A stretch of DNA of 64,000 nt. Origin: Apostichopus japonicus. Lineage: Eukaryota; Echinodermata; Holothuroidea; Aspidochirotida; Stichopodidae. Position 1 is the first letter of the stretch. Each line of letters opens with the position of its first letter. This document shows positions 1 through 12,700 of the stretch, piece by piece. The translations under genes and the position numbers were made by a program. Location of the stretch: assembly GCF_037975245.1 (NCBI RefSeq), contig NC_092569.1, positions 15,164,501-15,228,500 of the forward strand. The letters run 5' to 3'. The notes beneath the pieces are model-generated. The model made no database searches. It saw nothing but the letters and a program-made list of their open reading frames with translations, and was not told where the DNA came from.

Positions 1-580
1 CAAGCATTAGACCATACATGTAAAAATGCAAAATGCAGCTAGAGAATATAATATTAAGATTGAGATAACAAAATACTTTTCTGATACCATGAAGTACGTC
101 TGACTGTATTCCTCTTATAATGGTTTTATACAATGCTCACTTAGTTCCCAGTATCTCACAATGTTTAAAGGCAACATTCATGGATCATTTCAATTTGAAT
201 AATCATATAACCATCATGCAAAAACAACACTGATGAATTGCATACATTTATTCAAATTTCATTGAAATTTCTCAACAGCTAAATGAGAAATATGCAATAG
301 TTTAATAATTTTCTCACAACAAGAGACGTCAGGGGTGAAATGATCAAAGCCCTCAGAGGTGAAATGATCATAAGATTACAATGAGATGTGATATGTATTG
401 ACCCCTGCATCAGTGAAGGACAGTGTATACATTCACATACAACACTTCATTTTACCCATAGCATTGTCTAATTCTCAGTGCCACTGTAATGCAGGATAGT
501 GTTCTACATTCAACTATACTAGAACTAGAATAAAAGATAGGATAATAATGCTTTGCTCAATGTAACTTCTATTATCCTAC
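1..580. other. Left-edge intron sequence
   Basis: AT-rich sequence downstream of the last visible donor. No exon, repeat or stop codon for the gene is recognisable. Confidence 0.5.
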
Positions 581-747
581 CGCAATCTGTCCGTCCTTTT
601 CCGCATATGTCCAGTTTGTCGCATTCATGCTGTGCTGGACGTAGAAGGTCGTCACGTAATTCTCGGTTCCGTCAGATTCCAAACGGCCTTCCACGGCCAC
701 ACGCTTCAGGGTGATGGTGTCGGGTAGCTCAATTTGGAGGTAGTCAT
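581..747 (-). CDS. Exon: discoidin domain 5, part 2 (gene continues left)
   Basis: Phase 1 to 0. [43 protein letters not shown]. The donor GTAGGA at 580 shows that at least one more exon, the third part of the domain, lies beyond or near the left edge. I see no match in bases 1-580. Confidence 0.85.
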
Positions 748-3700
748 CTTAAGGAAAGAAAAATTAAGAATATGTCAAAACCCAACCTGTTGTACGTTGT
801 CACCAGTTGCAGCAATGTTACCAAACACCTTGAATAATTCTACATACATGGAGATCAGCTGATCAAGCTAAGACACCCCCCTCTAGTTGTCCCTTCTACT
901 GTCAATGGAGAACATTTTGGGTATCGAATCCCGAACCTCCCGATCCCTAGGCCTCATTGCTTCAAATGCCACTGCCTTTATCCACTTGACCACAGCATCG
1001 GTTTACTAAACTTAAAGACCAAATATGGAGGCAATTTTTGTTGTTGAGATTTTCCATTAATTTAGGAGTTTACATACCCATAATCAACATGTGTAAAAAA
1101 TAATCTTCGAAAACCTACTATAACCCATCAAAAACGACCACGAAAATGGACATTTTGGGTAGCCACGTGACATGAACCTCTGGAATGTCTGAAAACAGAG
1201 ATTGACCCAAAGGAGCCTCTGGTCACCGTGTGACGTCAAAGTTTGTATACCGCGAAAATCAAACGCTGATATAGGCACTGTTTGTACACAGATAGCGAAC
1301 AATTGTACTGTTTTTGACTTCCAATTTCGAGCGTTTGAAAAGCTGTTAGCTTAAAACAAGAACACATGAAGGTTAACAACAAGTTTTAAGACAATTATAA
1401 GCAGAAATTTTAGTAAAATTGCTTATTTTATTAGCAAAATGTCCACTCAAATGGAGGCATCTTTTACATAGCGTAGCGTCAATAGGTCCGTACGGTACAA
1501 TATACTTACATAGTACTTACTCGTTTTAATATACCAAAGTATACAAACACAGAAAAAGTATCCTGTCAATAAACAAATTTAGCAGTGAATATCCTAATCC
1601 ACGTTTCTTGTTCAATCCTGGGCGAAAAACTACCGTGAGTCTGTGTAATTCCATAGAGTTAGGTCTAGTTGGAACAGGCCTTGACCAGTACTAACATCCC
1701 ACAATCACAAGACAGTCACTAACGAAATAAAACGTCCAATCGCTACATACTACCGTTTTTATTCAACTCCTTGGACCATGCAGATGTCGGAATAAACAGA
1801 ACGGACAATATTACACATGTATCACGAACTCACGATACTGGAATACAACAAATGAAATAGATAAATCCTAACATGGCTATTTACACATGCTGTGAGCCAA
1901 CGCCGGCGAGAGTTGTAACTAACTACCGTACATGTACTAACAATGCTATACCCTTGGCACCGTATATATATACGGTCATCTCTTACAGTAAATATATTAC
2001 TGTCAATTGCGTGATATAATGTTACATGTAAGGACGTCCAGGGCGTGTTTACGGTCAATTTCACATTAGCTATGTCCGACCATGGTCCGACACAGCTATC
2101 GACAGTATATAATTTTCACAGAATGAGACATTTGCAGCATACACAGAAGCAGGGTCATGCATGTGGACTCATGCATATGGACTCCGGGTGCTGAAAAATC
2201 TTTCCGCGTGGATCTCAAAAAATTGATCCAAAGTCTGCGGCATTTTACGTCGGTTCTTTTACTCGGAAATCTAAAAAAGCTGATGCTTTTGTTGGATGAG
2301 GTATAACTGCAACCTCCAACAACACAGAATTGTGGCATTTTGAGGAAAAAGGAGTAATATCGTTGATGTTTTTGGCAGCTCAAGTATACGACTTTACACA
2401 CTAAAAGTATAGTTGTGAGTGAGGTATACAAACGTTGACGTCACATGATCACCTGATGTCTTAGGAATGTTTCAGGAATGTCTGAAATAGATGCTGACAT
2501 TTCGTCCCATTTTTCACTTATCTAACGTCCGAAATTGGCAAAGTTAATAACAGCAATGTAATTGGAGTCAGTTAAGGATTACATACATGAAAAATGGTGG
2601 GATTTTATGTTCATCGAAAAGTCTCCATAGTTGGTCTTTAAACTGACCTGTATCAGATACGGATGGTACCCATGCTCTATCTGTGTCAGGGTCACCTAGT
2701 CTGGCGTAGTCCGCTCCGTAGCTGTTACCGGTGCCCTCCGAGCATGACAGCAGTGAGTCTGTGATGGTCCCGTCTTCCATGCCGAGAGCGTAGTCACTAG
2801 CAACTGTGAGACGACAAAATTGAAGAAAAAAAAAATTGTTACAAAATTTGTTTGATTTTTTACCAATTTTTAGAGAGAGAGACTTGGATTATAAACATGA
2901 TATAAACACAAATTCTGCTGTTGCAAGGTAAGAGCCCCCCCCCCCCCCAAAAAAAAAAAAAAAATTATGGTTTGAAGGTAGTTGAGATTTGTTACAAAAC
3001 ATGGACTACTACTCTCCTGACTCGAGACAAGGCCGATGTTGTTTATTACATCCACATATTCCTCATCTGTATATTTTCCTCAGAGATCTAGGTACTAAAG
3101 ACCCTGCAATAGTCTAGCAGTTTACTGGAACCACGTCAGTGAAACAAGCCTTACTTACCAGCGCAAGCCGTCAGAGAGTCACAACTGACCCACTGTAGAT
3201 CGATACCGGTACAGTTGGCTCCCCCGTACTGGGGAGGGGGGTTGTCGCAGTAACGTTCTTCCATCACGGTGCCCTCCGTACCGCAGTCGGTGGTGCAGGT
3301 TGTCACTTCGTACCAGACACTGTAAGCACCATCGACTGGAGAAGTGTTAAGATGAAAAAAGATGATGTAAGAGTTTGCAAAGTGATGACCAGATAAGTCA
3401 ATAGGCTAAGTGATTCCTGTTTTATACATAATGAGTTTCAAGGTATAATAAGATTTTCCACTACTGACTGAAGAAAACAATAAGGTTGCTCACTACCGGT
3501 GAACTCAACATAACTATATATGATAAGTTCATCCAAGCTCTTTCTTCTGAAGTTATGTTTTCAAAGCCTTCAGTCTGAGCTTAAAGATGAACGATAGTGA
3601 CAGAAAAAAATCTCTCATTTTCATATATAATGTAGTTTATATGTTACCAAGCAACATATTTTTTTAATTTTCCAAATAGCACACCGGAAAGTTATAAAAA

Positions 3701-6700
3701 AGGGAATTAAAACATTGTTTTTTCGTCTCCGAATTTAGGAATTTGCAAACACTGCAACGACCTTGAACAGCCCTCAGGTCAGTGAGTGACGTCACTGTGA
3801 TGATCTTTTCTGTTGTGCACTGTTCAGTGCGGAGCTGTGCGTGCATTTCGTGTCAGCATAACTGTTATTTTCCGGCGTAATGTTCAAGACATAAATAGAT
3901 AATGAATATCATGGTGTTTCTGGATTTCTTCACCACGTGTTTACAAGTTTCTCAAACGTAGATTAGTATAACATCCGAAAGAAATCCAAAGTAGATTCGC
4001 TTGTATGCACTAGGCCTACTGTAAAACATAAACGTTCCTTGTTCCGTACATCATTAAATCCAAGAGAAAGGTTTCATTGAGCTTGAAATACAACCGCATT
4101 TGAACTCAATTGAGTAGTTAGTCTAGCTCGAACAATTTTCTCACTACATGCAATGCCTATTGCGTTTATTCACATGCATGCCTCGTGGTTTGGGCTTCAG
4201 GAGGAATCGTATTCTAGCCCAACTTCACGTAGGTCCGCAAACGGTACTTTCACACTGTGCAAACATAAGTGACAGTGTGCGCTACCGTAAGTAATACTTA
4301 CACGATGTTTTGTTTCGCTCGAGCATACACACATTTCCTATTCGTATTACATTTAAAGTAGTTTGGAGGGTATGAACACATCTATGCCCAAAAAAACTCT
4401 CCTAAGCTACGTCCATGCCCCAATTGAAATTTGCACGTGGATTCTCTCCTCAGTCATTAGGTTGTTCACGTCTGACATGTCTTCCAGTTCCAACACTTAC
4501 TGTTGCATTTATCGGGATATATATAAATAATGCAGCATAAAAGCATCAATCTTTCAAACTTTTTTTACTTTAGTGACCTTGCCACACGCAAATTTCAATT
4601 GGGTCCGAGATGGCTCTACGACCGATTATTCCGTAATTTACATTGGGGCAGTCGGCTTCACTAAAACGACAAGAAAAAGCAGGAACAATAACACCTTATT
4701 AAAATTAGACTGTTAAATGTCTCACGCAATGTATCAAATCTCCTCTCTTCCCTGATTTTTCCTGACACATTCAACTTTTTCTGCATCAAATATTTAGGGT
4801 CCCAATAATCTTCTGTGTGGGCAGAACAAACTTTCACATTCTTGCCATGAGAAACTCCTGGTGCGATGAAGTCTTTCCTGGTTCTCCTCACAAATCGTAT
4901 CCAGAGTTTCTGATGTCTCTCACTACTTTTTCCGCTTGGAAAATTGAAAATAACTTATTGTAGAGGCCACATTCGTTTTGTTGCATCCCCCTACAACGCA
5001 ATTTCTTGGCATTTTGCTAGTGGTTTAGGTTGCTTGTCGAGTCCAATATAGAGTAGGTTGCAACTAAACTTACACACTAAGTGCACACTGCTGAAGTACA
5101 CTACGCCGAGCTCACTTTGTTATCATCATAATGACGTCACATGTCACTGTAGTTCATGTGATCAACATATCGCTTTTCGCGAAAAGCCCAATTTTTGCTT
5201 AAAAAATCAACAAGTTTAGGAATTTTTTATAAGCCTTTCCCAACATCGGATTGACTTGAATTTTCACATGTGTAAAATGGAAACCAACTAGAATACTCCT
5301 GAATAAAATCGTATTTTTTCGTCGATGCTGAAAAATCACTATCGTTCATCTTTAAGTTCTCTTGACCTCAAATGACCTTTGGCCTTAATGGAAACCAATA
5401 GGGTTCGGGCATTCCCTAAGTTCATCCAAACTTTGACATTGAAGGAATCATGTTTACAAAAGTTTTTACACTCGGACCTGTCTTGAACTAACATGATCTT
5501 TGACCTCATTGGAAGGCACTAGGGTTTTTGAATTCACTAAAAGTTGGTCAAAATATCATGTATGCAACATAACACAAAAATATAGTACAAATACAATGCA
5601 ACGTAATGGATGTAAAATAAACCATTAAATCATAAAATACAGGACAATAGACTTCAATACCATAGAAGAGAATATAATACAATGTAATACAACACAATGC
5701 AATAAAAATCCATATTGTACAATACAGAACCAAACGATACAATGCAATACCATATAATACAGTACCATACAGTTCCATATTGTACATTACTATACAATAC
5801 AATACTACATAATACTATGCAATACTATACAATACAATATAATACAATGGAATACTACACATACAATACAGTACAAAACAACATAACACAATACAATACA
5901 ATACTATAAAATACAAAACCATACAGTTGAAAACTATATATACATACTATACAATACAATACTATACAATATATTGCAATGGAATAATATACAATACTAT
6001 ACAGTACAAAACAAAATAACCCAATACAATACAATACTATATAGTGCAATACCATACAGTTGAAAACTATATATACATACTATACAATACAATACTATAC
6101 AATATATTGCAATGGAATAATATACAATACTATACAGTACAAAACAAAATAACCCAATACAATACAATACTATATAGTGCAATACCATACAGTTGAAAAC
6201 TATACATACTATACTATACAATACTATATAATACTATATACAATACAATATGAAATAATGGAATACAATACTATACTATACAATACAACATAACACAACA
6301 CAATACTATATAAATACTATACAATACAATACAATGCAATACAATACTATATAATACAATACAATATAAATACTATACAATACACTCAACACAGTAGAAA
6401 GAAATAGACAGGATAAACCTTCAACTCACTTGGACATGGGAAATCATTACAAATCTGTGAATCAGTGAGAGAATCAGAACATGGCTGTCCATTATATTTG
6501 GGGGCAGGGTTGTCACATGACCTGGTTCGATCCTGAGTACCTCCAGCACACGTCACAGAACAGTCGGACCAGTTACCCCAAGCACCCACCGCTCCATTGA
6601 CTGCAGGGTGAAAAGAGAAAAGCCTTCACACTCATTGAGTACAAAAACAGCTGTCCCATTAATAGCAAATAAGATGTTGTTCATATCACAGATACATAAA

Positions 6701-9700
6701 TATAAAGTACTCTATAAGGTTCAACAAATGTGATGAGATTTGTAGCAAAGGGAAAATGCTGACAGGAAATACTTCATAACCTATTATTGTAAAATATAAT
6801 TACACAAAAACAGTGAAACATCTTGCATCACCACCCATCTATATCAGTATTTATACTGGATATTTGGGAATGGCTTGAAATCTGGTAGAAACAATTAAAC
6901 ATGCAAGCAAATGCAGCAAATACCTTCTTTCTAAATCTACGTCAGTATGTTGCCGTTGATTCGGCTAACTTGAGGGACACTTGCATGCGTACAAGAATCG
7001 GAGCTGCAAATGCCTATCCTCAGCTTCATCTGTTACATCTTCTCCACTTATGATAAATATCATTAACGTTAACATAAATATTAACATAACATTAACATAA
7101 CACGAGGCATGCTAATCATGCCCACTATAATCTCTACAAAACCACCATTGGAACTTTAAGCCTACAAAACCATGCAACAAACACATGGAATCTTCTAACG
7201 AACGATTTAAAGAGTAAAAAGTCAGTCACATCCTTTAAGAAGTGGTTTTGTAAGGAAATAATAGTTACTGACCAAAACTAACTTATACCTGTATGTAATT
7301 ACTATATATGTATATTGAACATTTAATTTGTACTTATATCTATGTATGTATTCATACACACATATATATATATTTTGTTTTTTCTTTTCTTTTCTTTTCT
7401 TTTCTTTTCTTTTCTTTTCTTTCTTCAGGGAGTCTTCCACATTGTTAAGCTTTTAAGCTTTATGGAAGACTTCCTCAACTTTGTACTTTTGTGGCCAAAA
7501 AAAAAAAAAAAAAAAAAAAATACTGATATTTGTATGCCATTTTATTTATTCATTGTTTCATTTTCTCGTATAATTCCTACCGATGCATTAAATTTGGTGC
7601 AAAGGTGGAAGCATATTTATTTCCGAGTCAAATACTTACTGGGGTTGAAAGTACCATAGACCTCTGCCCTCATGCATATCGTGTCGTTGTTCCATGTCAG
7701 TGGCTGGATACGAACATATCGTACATTCTCCTCTCCAGAGATGGAGCTTCTTACGGCATTGGCGTTATCGATGCAACCTTGGAACGTCTGGGTGCAAACA
7801 AGATCAAATAAAAATCAATGAAGTTTGTCAAGTGTTGATAATTAACCTCTACACTGAAAACAATCGTGATCCCGATATTTTCTGGAATTTTGATGCTAGT
7901 TTATTAATAGCCCCATAGCTTTAAGATCCCCCTCTTTTCAACCGGCTATGTACCAAAGGTTATCCAAACCACGTGATGTGTCTGTGTAATAGACAGGAGT
8001 CTAGCAATTTTCATCACAACTTCAGCTGTATTTCTATTGTTCTTGTCAGGAAGTGTACAATACAGAAATTTGAAAACGAATTCTTAGTCAGTTTACATAA
8101 ACATAAAGATTGGCTTTCCTGTCTGATGCAATCATGATCATAAGTAAAGTTTGTTTGAGTTTTGTTGTTAATTGGTCAATCACCAGTATTGTTACTAGAA
8201 CTCCACGCCTCAAAATTTCTTGGCTAAATGCCAGAAGATATGGTTGTTTGCCAGTAGAAAACAATGGCACCGGAAAGACATTGAAAACGTTAACAATTGA
8301 TAAGTCGGTTACAATCATCAGTAAAACAATGGGTATAATTTCCGGACCAAACAAAAGCCCTTGCATTCCTGTTTAGTAAATATTATTTATTGGGCTAGCT
8401 GATCTTATTAGTCACTATGAATTAGTAACAACTGATGTGTGTTGTCATTCAGGAAACTTTCCAGTGACAACTTGATTTTAGCCAGTAGATTTTTGTAAGC
8501 ACTTACATTCGTTACCAAGAAGATAAAATTGTGAAATTTCTAGGCTTGATTAACTGCATACACAGAACCTATAGTATTTATTGTGTTTAGATTAAAAGCA
8601 ATTATCTGTCCGTAGACCAAACGTCTGCTGTTTTTCAACAGAGAGTCAGGAGGTAATTTTGTATTATTAAATTTGTAACATCTTTAAAAATAGTAACAAA
8701 GTCCTGTGATTTTATACTGAAACTGCCATTAACCTCTGATTCGGAGACAGAAGGAGTAAATAAACCATCTTAATGGAATATATTTCTAATCGTTTTCAAA
8801 GACTAGATCCAAATATTGACCACCTTGGTTGTTTCATTCCAATAATTCATGGCAGAGATCATCCGAGTTAACCGTACCTTCACGTAACCGTCTTCTTCGT
8901 ATTCGTGCCAGTAGGTTCCATTCTCACTCAAGAGCAGCAGGTATGAGGTGATGTAGTGATCGTCTGCTGGTCTCCCCTGGACCGCTACCGAGAGTAAGGT
9001 GGCGGTATCCACTAAATCAATCTGTAAAACATGAAAATATAATGTTAACCAATCAGAAATAGACATATAGCTTTGGGGTGGGCACAAAAACTTTGCTGGA
9101 GATTCCCAGGGAAATTTTGAATCCAATTCGCAGACTGCGACACCCACGGAAAAAAAAAACCCAGATTCAATACGATACAAAGGAATTGACAGATCAGGAA
9201 AATTTCTACATATGCATTTGGCCAACTGGTATCTTACGATATCCCATCACTATTAGGTCGTAAACGCAAACTCCCCAAAGTTCCATATTTTCATGACCAA
9301 ATATATACCATAAACGTTTTTTTAGATCATGTTTCTTTAATATGCTGATTGATCGCCATCTATTTTTTTAAATTTGTCCAATTCTAACCTGTAACCATTG
9401 ATTGTCATCAGTGATTTCTGGAATCCAACATTTGCTGGTGTCCGAGTCATCTAGTCTTCCCGAGTTGGCACAATACTGGCCAGAGGAGGAACAGTTTGAT
9501 TCGGAGAGCTGTGAGTCAGGAATGGTTCCATCTGCTACACCAAAGGCAGTATCTTCATCCCCTGAAATTAGATGAAAAATCTTGAGATGAAATTATCTGA
9601 CAACTGAGAATGTTACAAACACTCTTACATCCAAGCCTGTGTATTTGCCTTGTCAGATGTTATAAGATGGTGGCTAAATATTAGGTAAGGCATCCTTTAA

Positions 9701-12700
9701 GATTATTGGAAAAAAAGTGATCAAATCATATAGAACTACCCTCATCCCACAGATGGTGATGTTTGGGAGGATTCTAAGGAACGTCAATCAGAATCAATCG
9801 AACACCTAGCATCTAGCAATTTCTCTGAACACTCCAGATATTAAACAGTTATATATCCAGCCCTTTCAAGCAAGTTAATAAATAGTGTTGCTATTCCTCT
9901 CGTTCCTGCTAACCTGCGGGGTTACTATTTTATTTTCCTAAAGGTGAGAGGTAAGAGAAAGTGTGCGACATTTGCTATATTCCTCACCGACACATCCAAC
10001 AGTGAGGCAGTCCTGCCATCTTTCTGTGATTCCTGAACAGTTAGCCCCACCGTACTGAGGGGGCGGGGAATCGCAGTCCCTGGCCTGCTGGAAGATTCCA
10101 TCCGATCCGCAGGTAACTGTGCAATCGCCATTGTTGTACCCGGACGCGTACCAGCTTCCGAAGACACCATCGACTGCAGGAAAGGAGGAAGAAATGAGGA
10201 AATTTCACGATAATGAGTGGAAGGAGAGACTGGAACAGAAAAACTAAGGAAGATCGGATTTGTTAGGCACATACCGTAGATACTTAAATATCACTTGTTA
10301 GTGGTTTAATATGTCTAATATCTCGGCTCATGACTAACTTTTTACCTCAAATAAATGTAATGCATCACAATAAATATCGTTAAGGGCAATCCAACCCTGT
10401 TAATTGCAAGTCAGAGGACAATTTTTGTCGCCGGCCACTTTTTGCACTTTTCGTAAGTTATTATGAAAATGAAAATACACTAGACCTACTCTTTATCACA
10501 TATTCCCCTTAGCCAACTATTAGACCTCAGGGCTGTAGTCCCCTAGCCACCGCAACCCCCCTTTCCCCCAACCCCATTGCTCTTGTCAGACATACCAGGT
10601 TGTATAATGTAATTATTAAAATGAAAATATTAAAACCATTTCCTTTAAACAAAAAAAGGAACATAATCCTGGAAAATACTCCCTCTTACTTGGACATGGC
10701 TGATCCTTGCAGACTTGAGAATCTTGTTCTGACCCGACACAGTCAGCTCCCAGGTGACGGGGTGCTGGGTCTGTGCAATTCCGACTTCTGTACTGAATAC
10801 CCCCACCACAGGACTCGCTGCACTCTCCCCAGGGTCCCCAAGAAGCCCAGTTACCATCAACTAGATAGTTCAAGATATAAAGATTTGATACAAAATTTTG
10901 AAACATTTAAAAATGAATTGAATATTTAAAAATATAAATAAAGACAATAATTAAAAGAAGTAAATGAGATTTATATCTTTAAGACATGGCCAAACTCTTG
11001 ATGTTGTTAAAATCATTTCTTTCGTATTCTCCGTCTTCAACTAGCAGACTAGAAGTATGAGAACAACACCGTGAGCACGAATACAAGTAGAATTTCCCTT
11101 GGTATGAGTACCAGACTAGTACAAGTAGAATTTCCCATGGTATGAGTACCAGACTAGTACAAGTAGAACTTCCCTTGGTATGGGTACCAGACTAGTACAA
11201 GTAGAATTTCCCTTGGTATGAGTACCAGACTAGTACAAGTAGAATTACCCTTGGTATGAGTACCAGACTAGTACAAGTAGAATTACCCTTGGTATGAGTA
11301 CCAGACTAGTACAAGTAGAATTTATCTTGGTATGAGTACCAGACTAGTACAAGTAGAATTTATCTTGGTATGAGTACCAGACTAGTACAAGTAGAATTTA
11401 TCTTGGTATGAGTACCAGATTAGTACAAGTAGAATTACCCTTGGTATGAGTACCAGACTAGTACAAGTAGAATTTATCTTGGTATGAGTACCAGACTAGT
11501 ACAAGTAGAATTTATCTTGGTATGAGTACCAGATTAGTACAAGTAGAATTTACCTTGGTATGAGTACCAGACTAGTACAAGTAGAATTTATCTTGGTATG
11601 AGTACCAGATTAGTACAAGTAGAATTTACCTTGGTATGAGTACTAGACTAGTAAAAGCTTTTTGGAGTTCCCTTTTGGAATGAGTACAAGAAGGAGTGCG
11701 TAATTTGCATCAGGCACTGTGTCAAAATCCTGACTGGTGAGGGGGCTGCAGCATGATACAGCCAGGCTGCAATCAACACAATCTATTGTGCTCCACAATT
11801 AAAAACACAATAGGCACTGCAGGTTCATAGGCAATCCCTATTGTTTGATATTGATTCATCCTAGTTGAGCAGGAAGTTGCAACTGCTGCAGCTTTTCTCT
11901 TTGACACAATGCCTTAACACTTTCTATAGCATATGGATTCCTTGCGGAACTCGGCACAAAACACCTCTTTACGCGGCAAATATTGCTACAAAATAAGTCG
12001 CGTCATTTTGTCGAATATTGTGTCCTCTTTACAATAATGTGTCGTTATTTATTATGCGTGTGAACTAAACCCCATACTTTTTAATCTGAAAAAGTAAAAA
12101 ACCACAGTGAACATCTTCACAATGTCCCTATCTCTCAATGCTTACATTGTGCTTTCTGGGAGTGTGATTGCATAACCAATTAATTTCTTTTTTATGCCAA
12201 ATAAAAGTTTGTTTACTCCTCTCTCTAGTGATATAAAATTCGACTTGATTGGTCAATATTAAGGCTCGTACTTTTCACCAGCAAATCAAAAGCATCATAA
12301 TCAGAACACACCACAGTGTGCAGTGCTCTCACAGCAATTTCGGAGAGTTAAAACTGCAAGCTTCCTGCATTTAATTCTCCAACAACGGGCTGTTTATAGA
12401 GCAAAAGTTTCCATGTGTTTCTATTGCAAATGCTATGAGTACAGGTTTAGGTACAAATCCACAAATCCACGAATCTATATGCTAGAATACAAACTGTACA
12501 AAGTATAGATTCACTACATGTCTGAATTTCGAGATCAGTCGTATCTGTGGCACGATTACGATACATGGATGTAAATTTAAATTTTCAATAATATACATAA
12601 ATTAAATGAGAGCTCAGGGCTAAGATAAAACAACTGATTTAAACTTGTAGTCTGGATACTTCGAGGAGTGCACTGCGAGTAGGGAGTGAATAAGAATCAG

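Noticed and set aside
5548-6221. Tyr/Ile/Val-rich frames
   Set aside because: Products of the ATACAATAC-type array.
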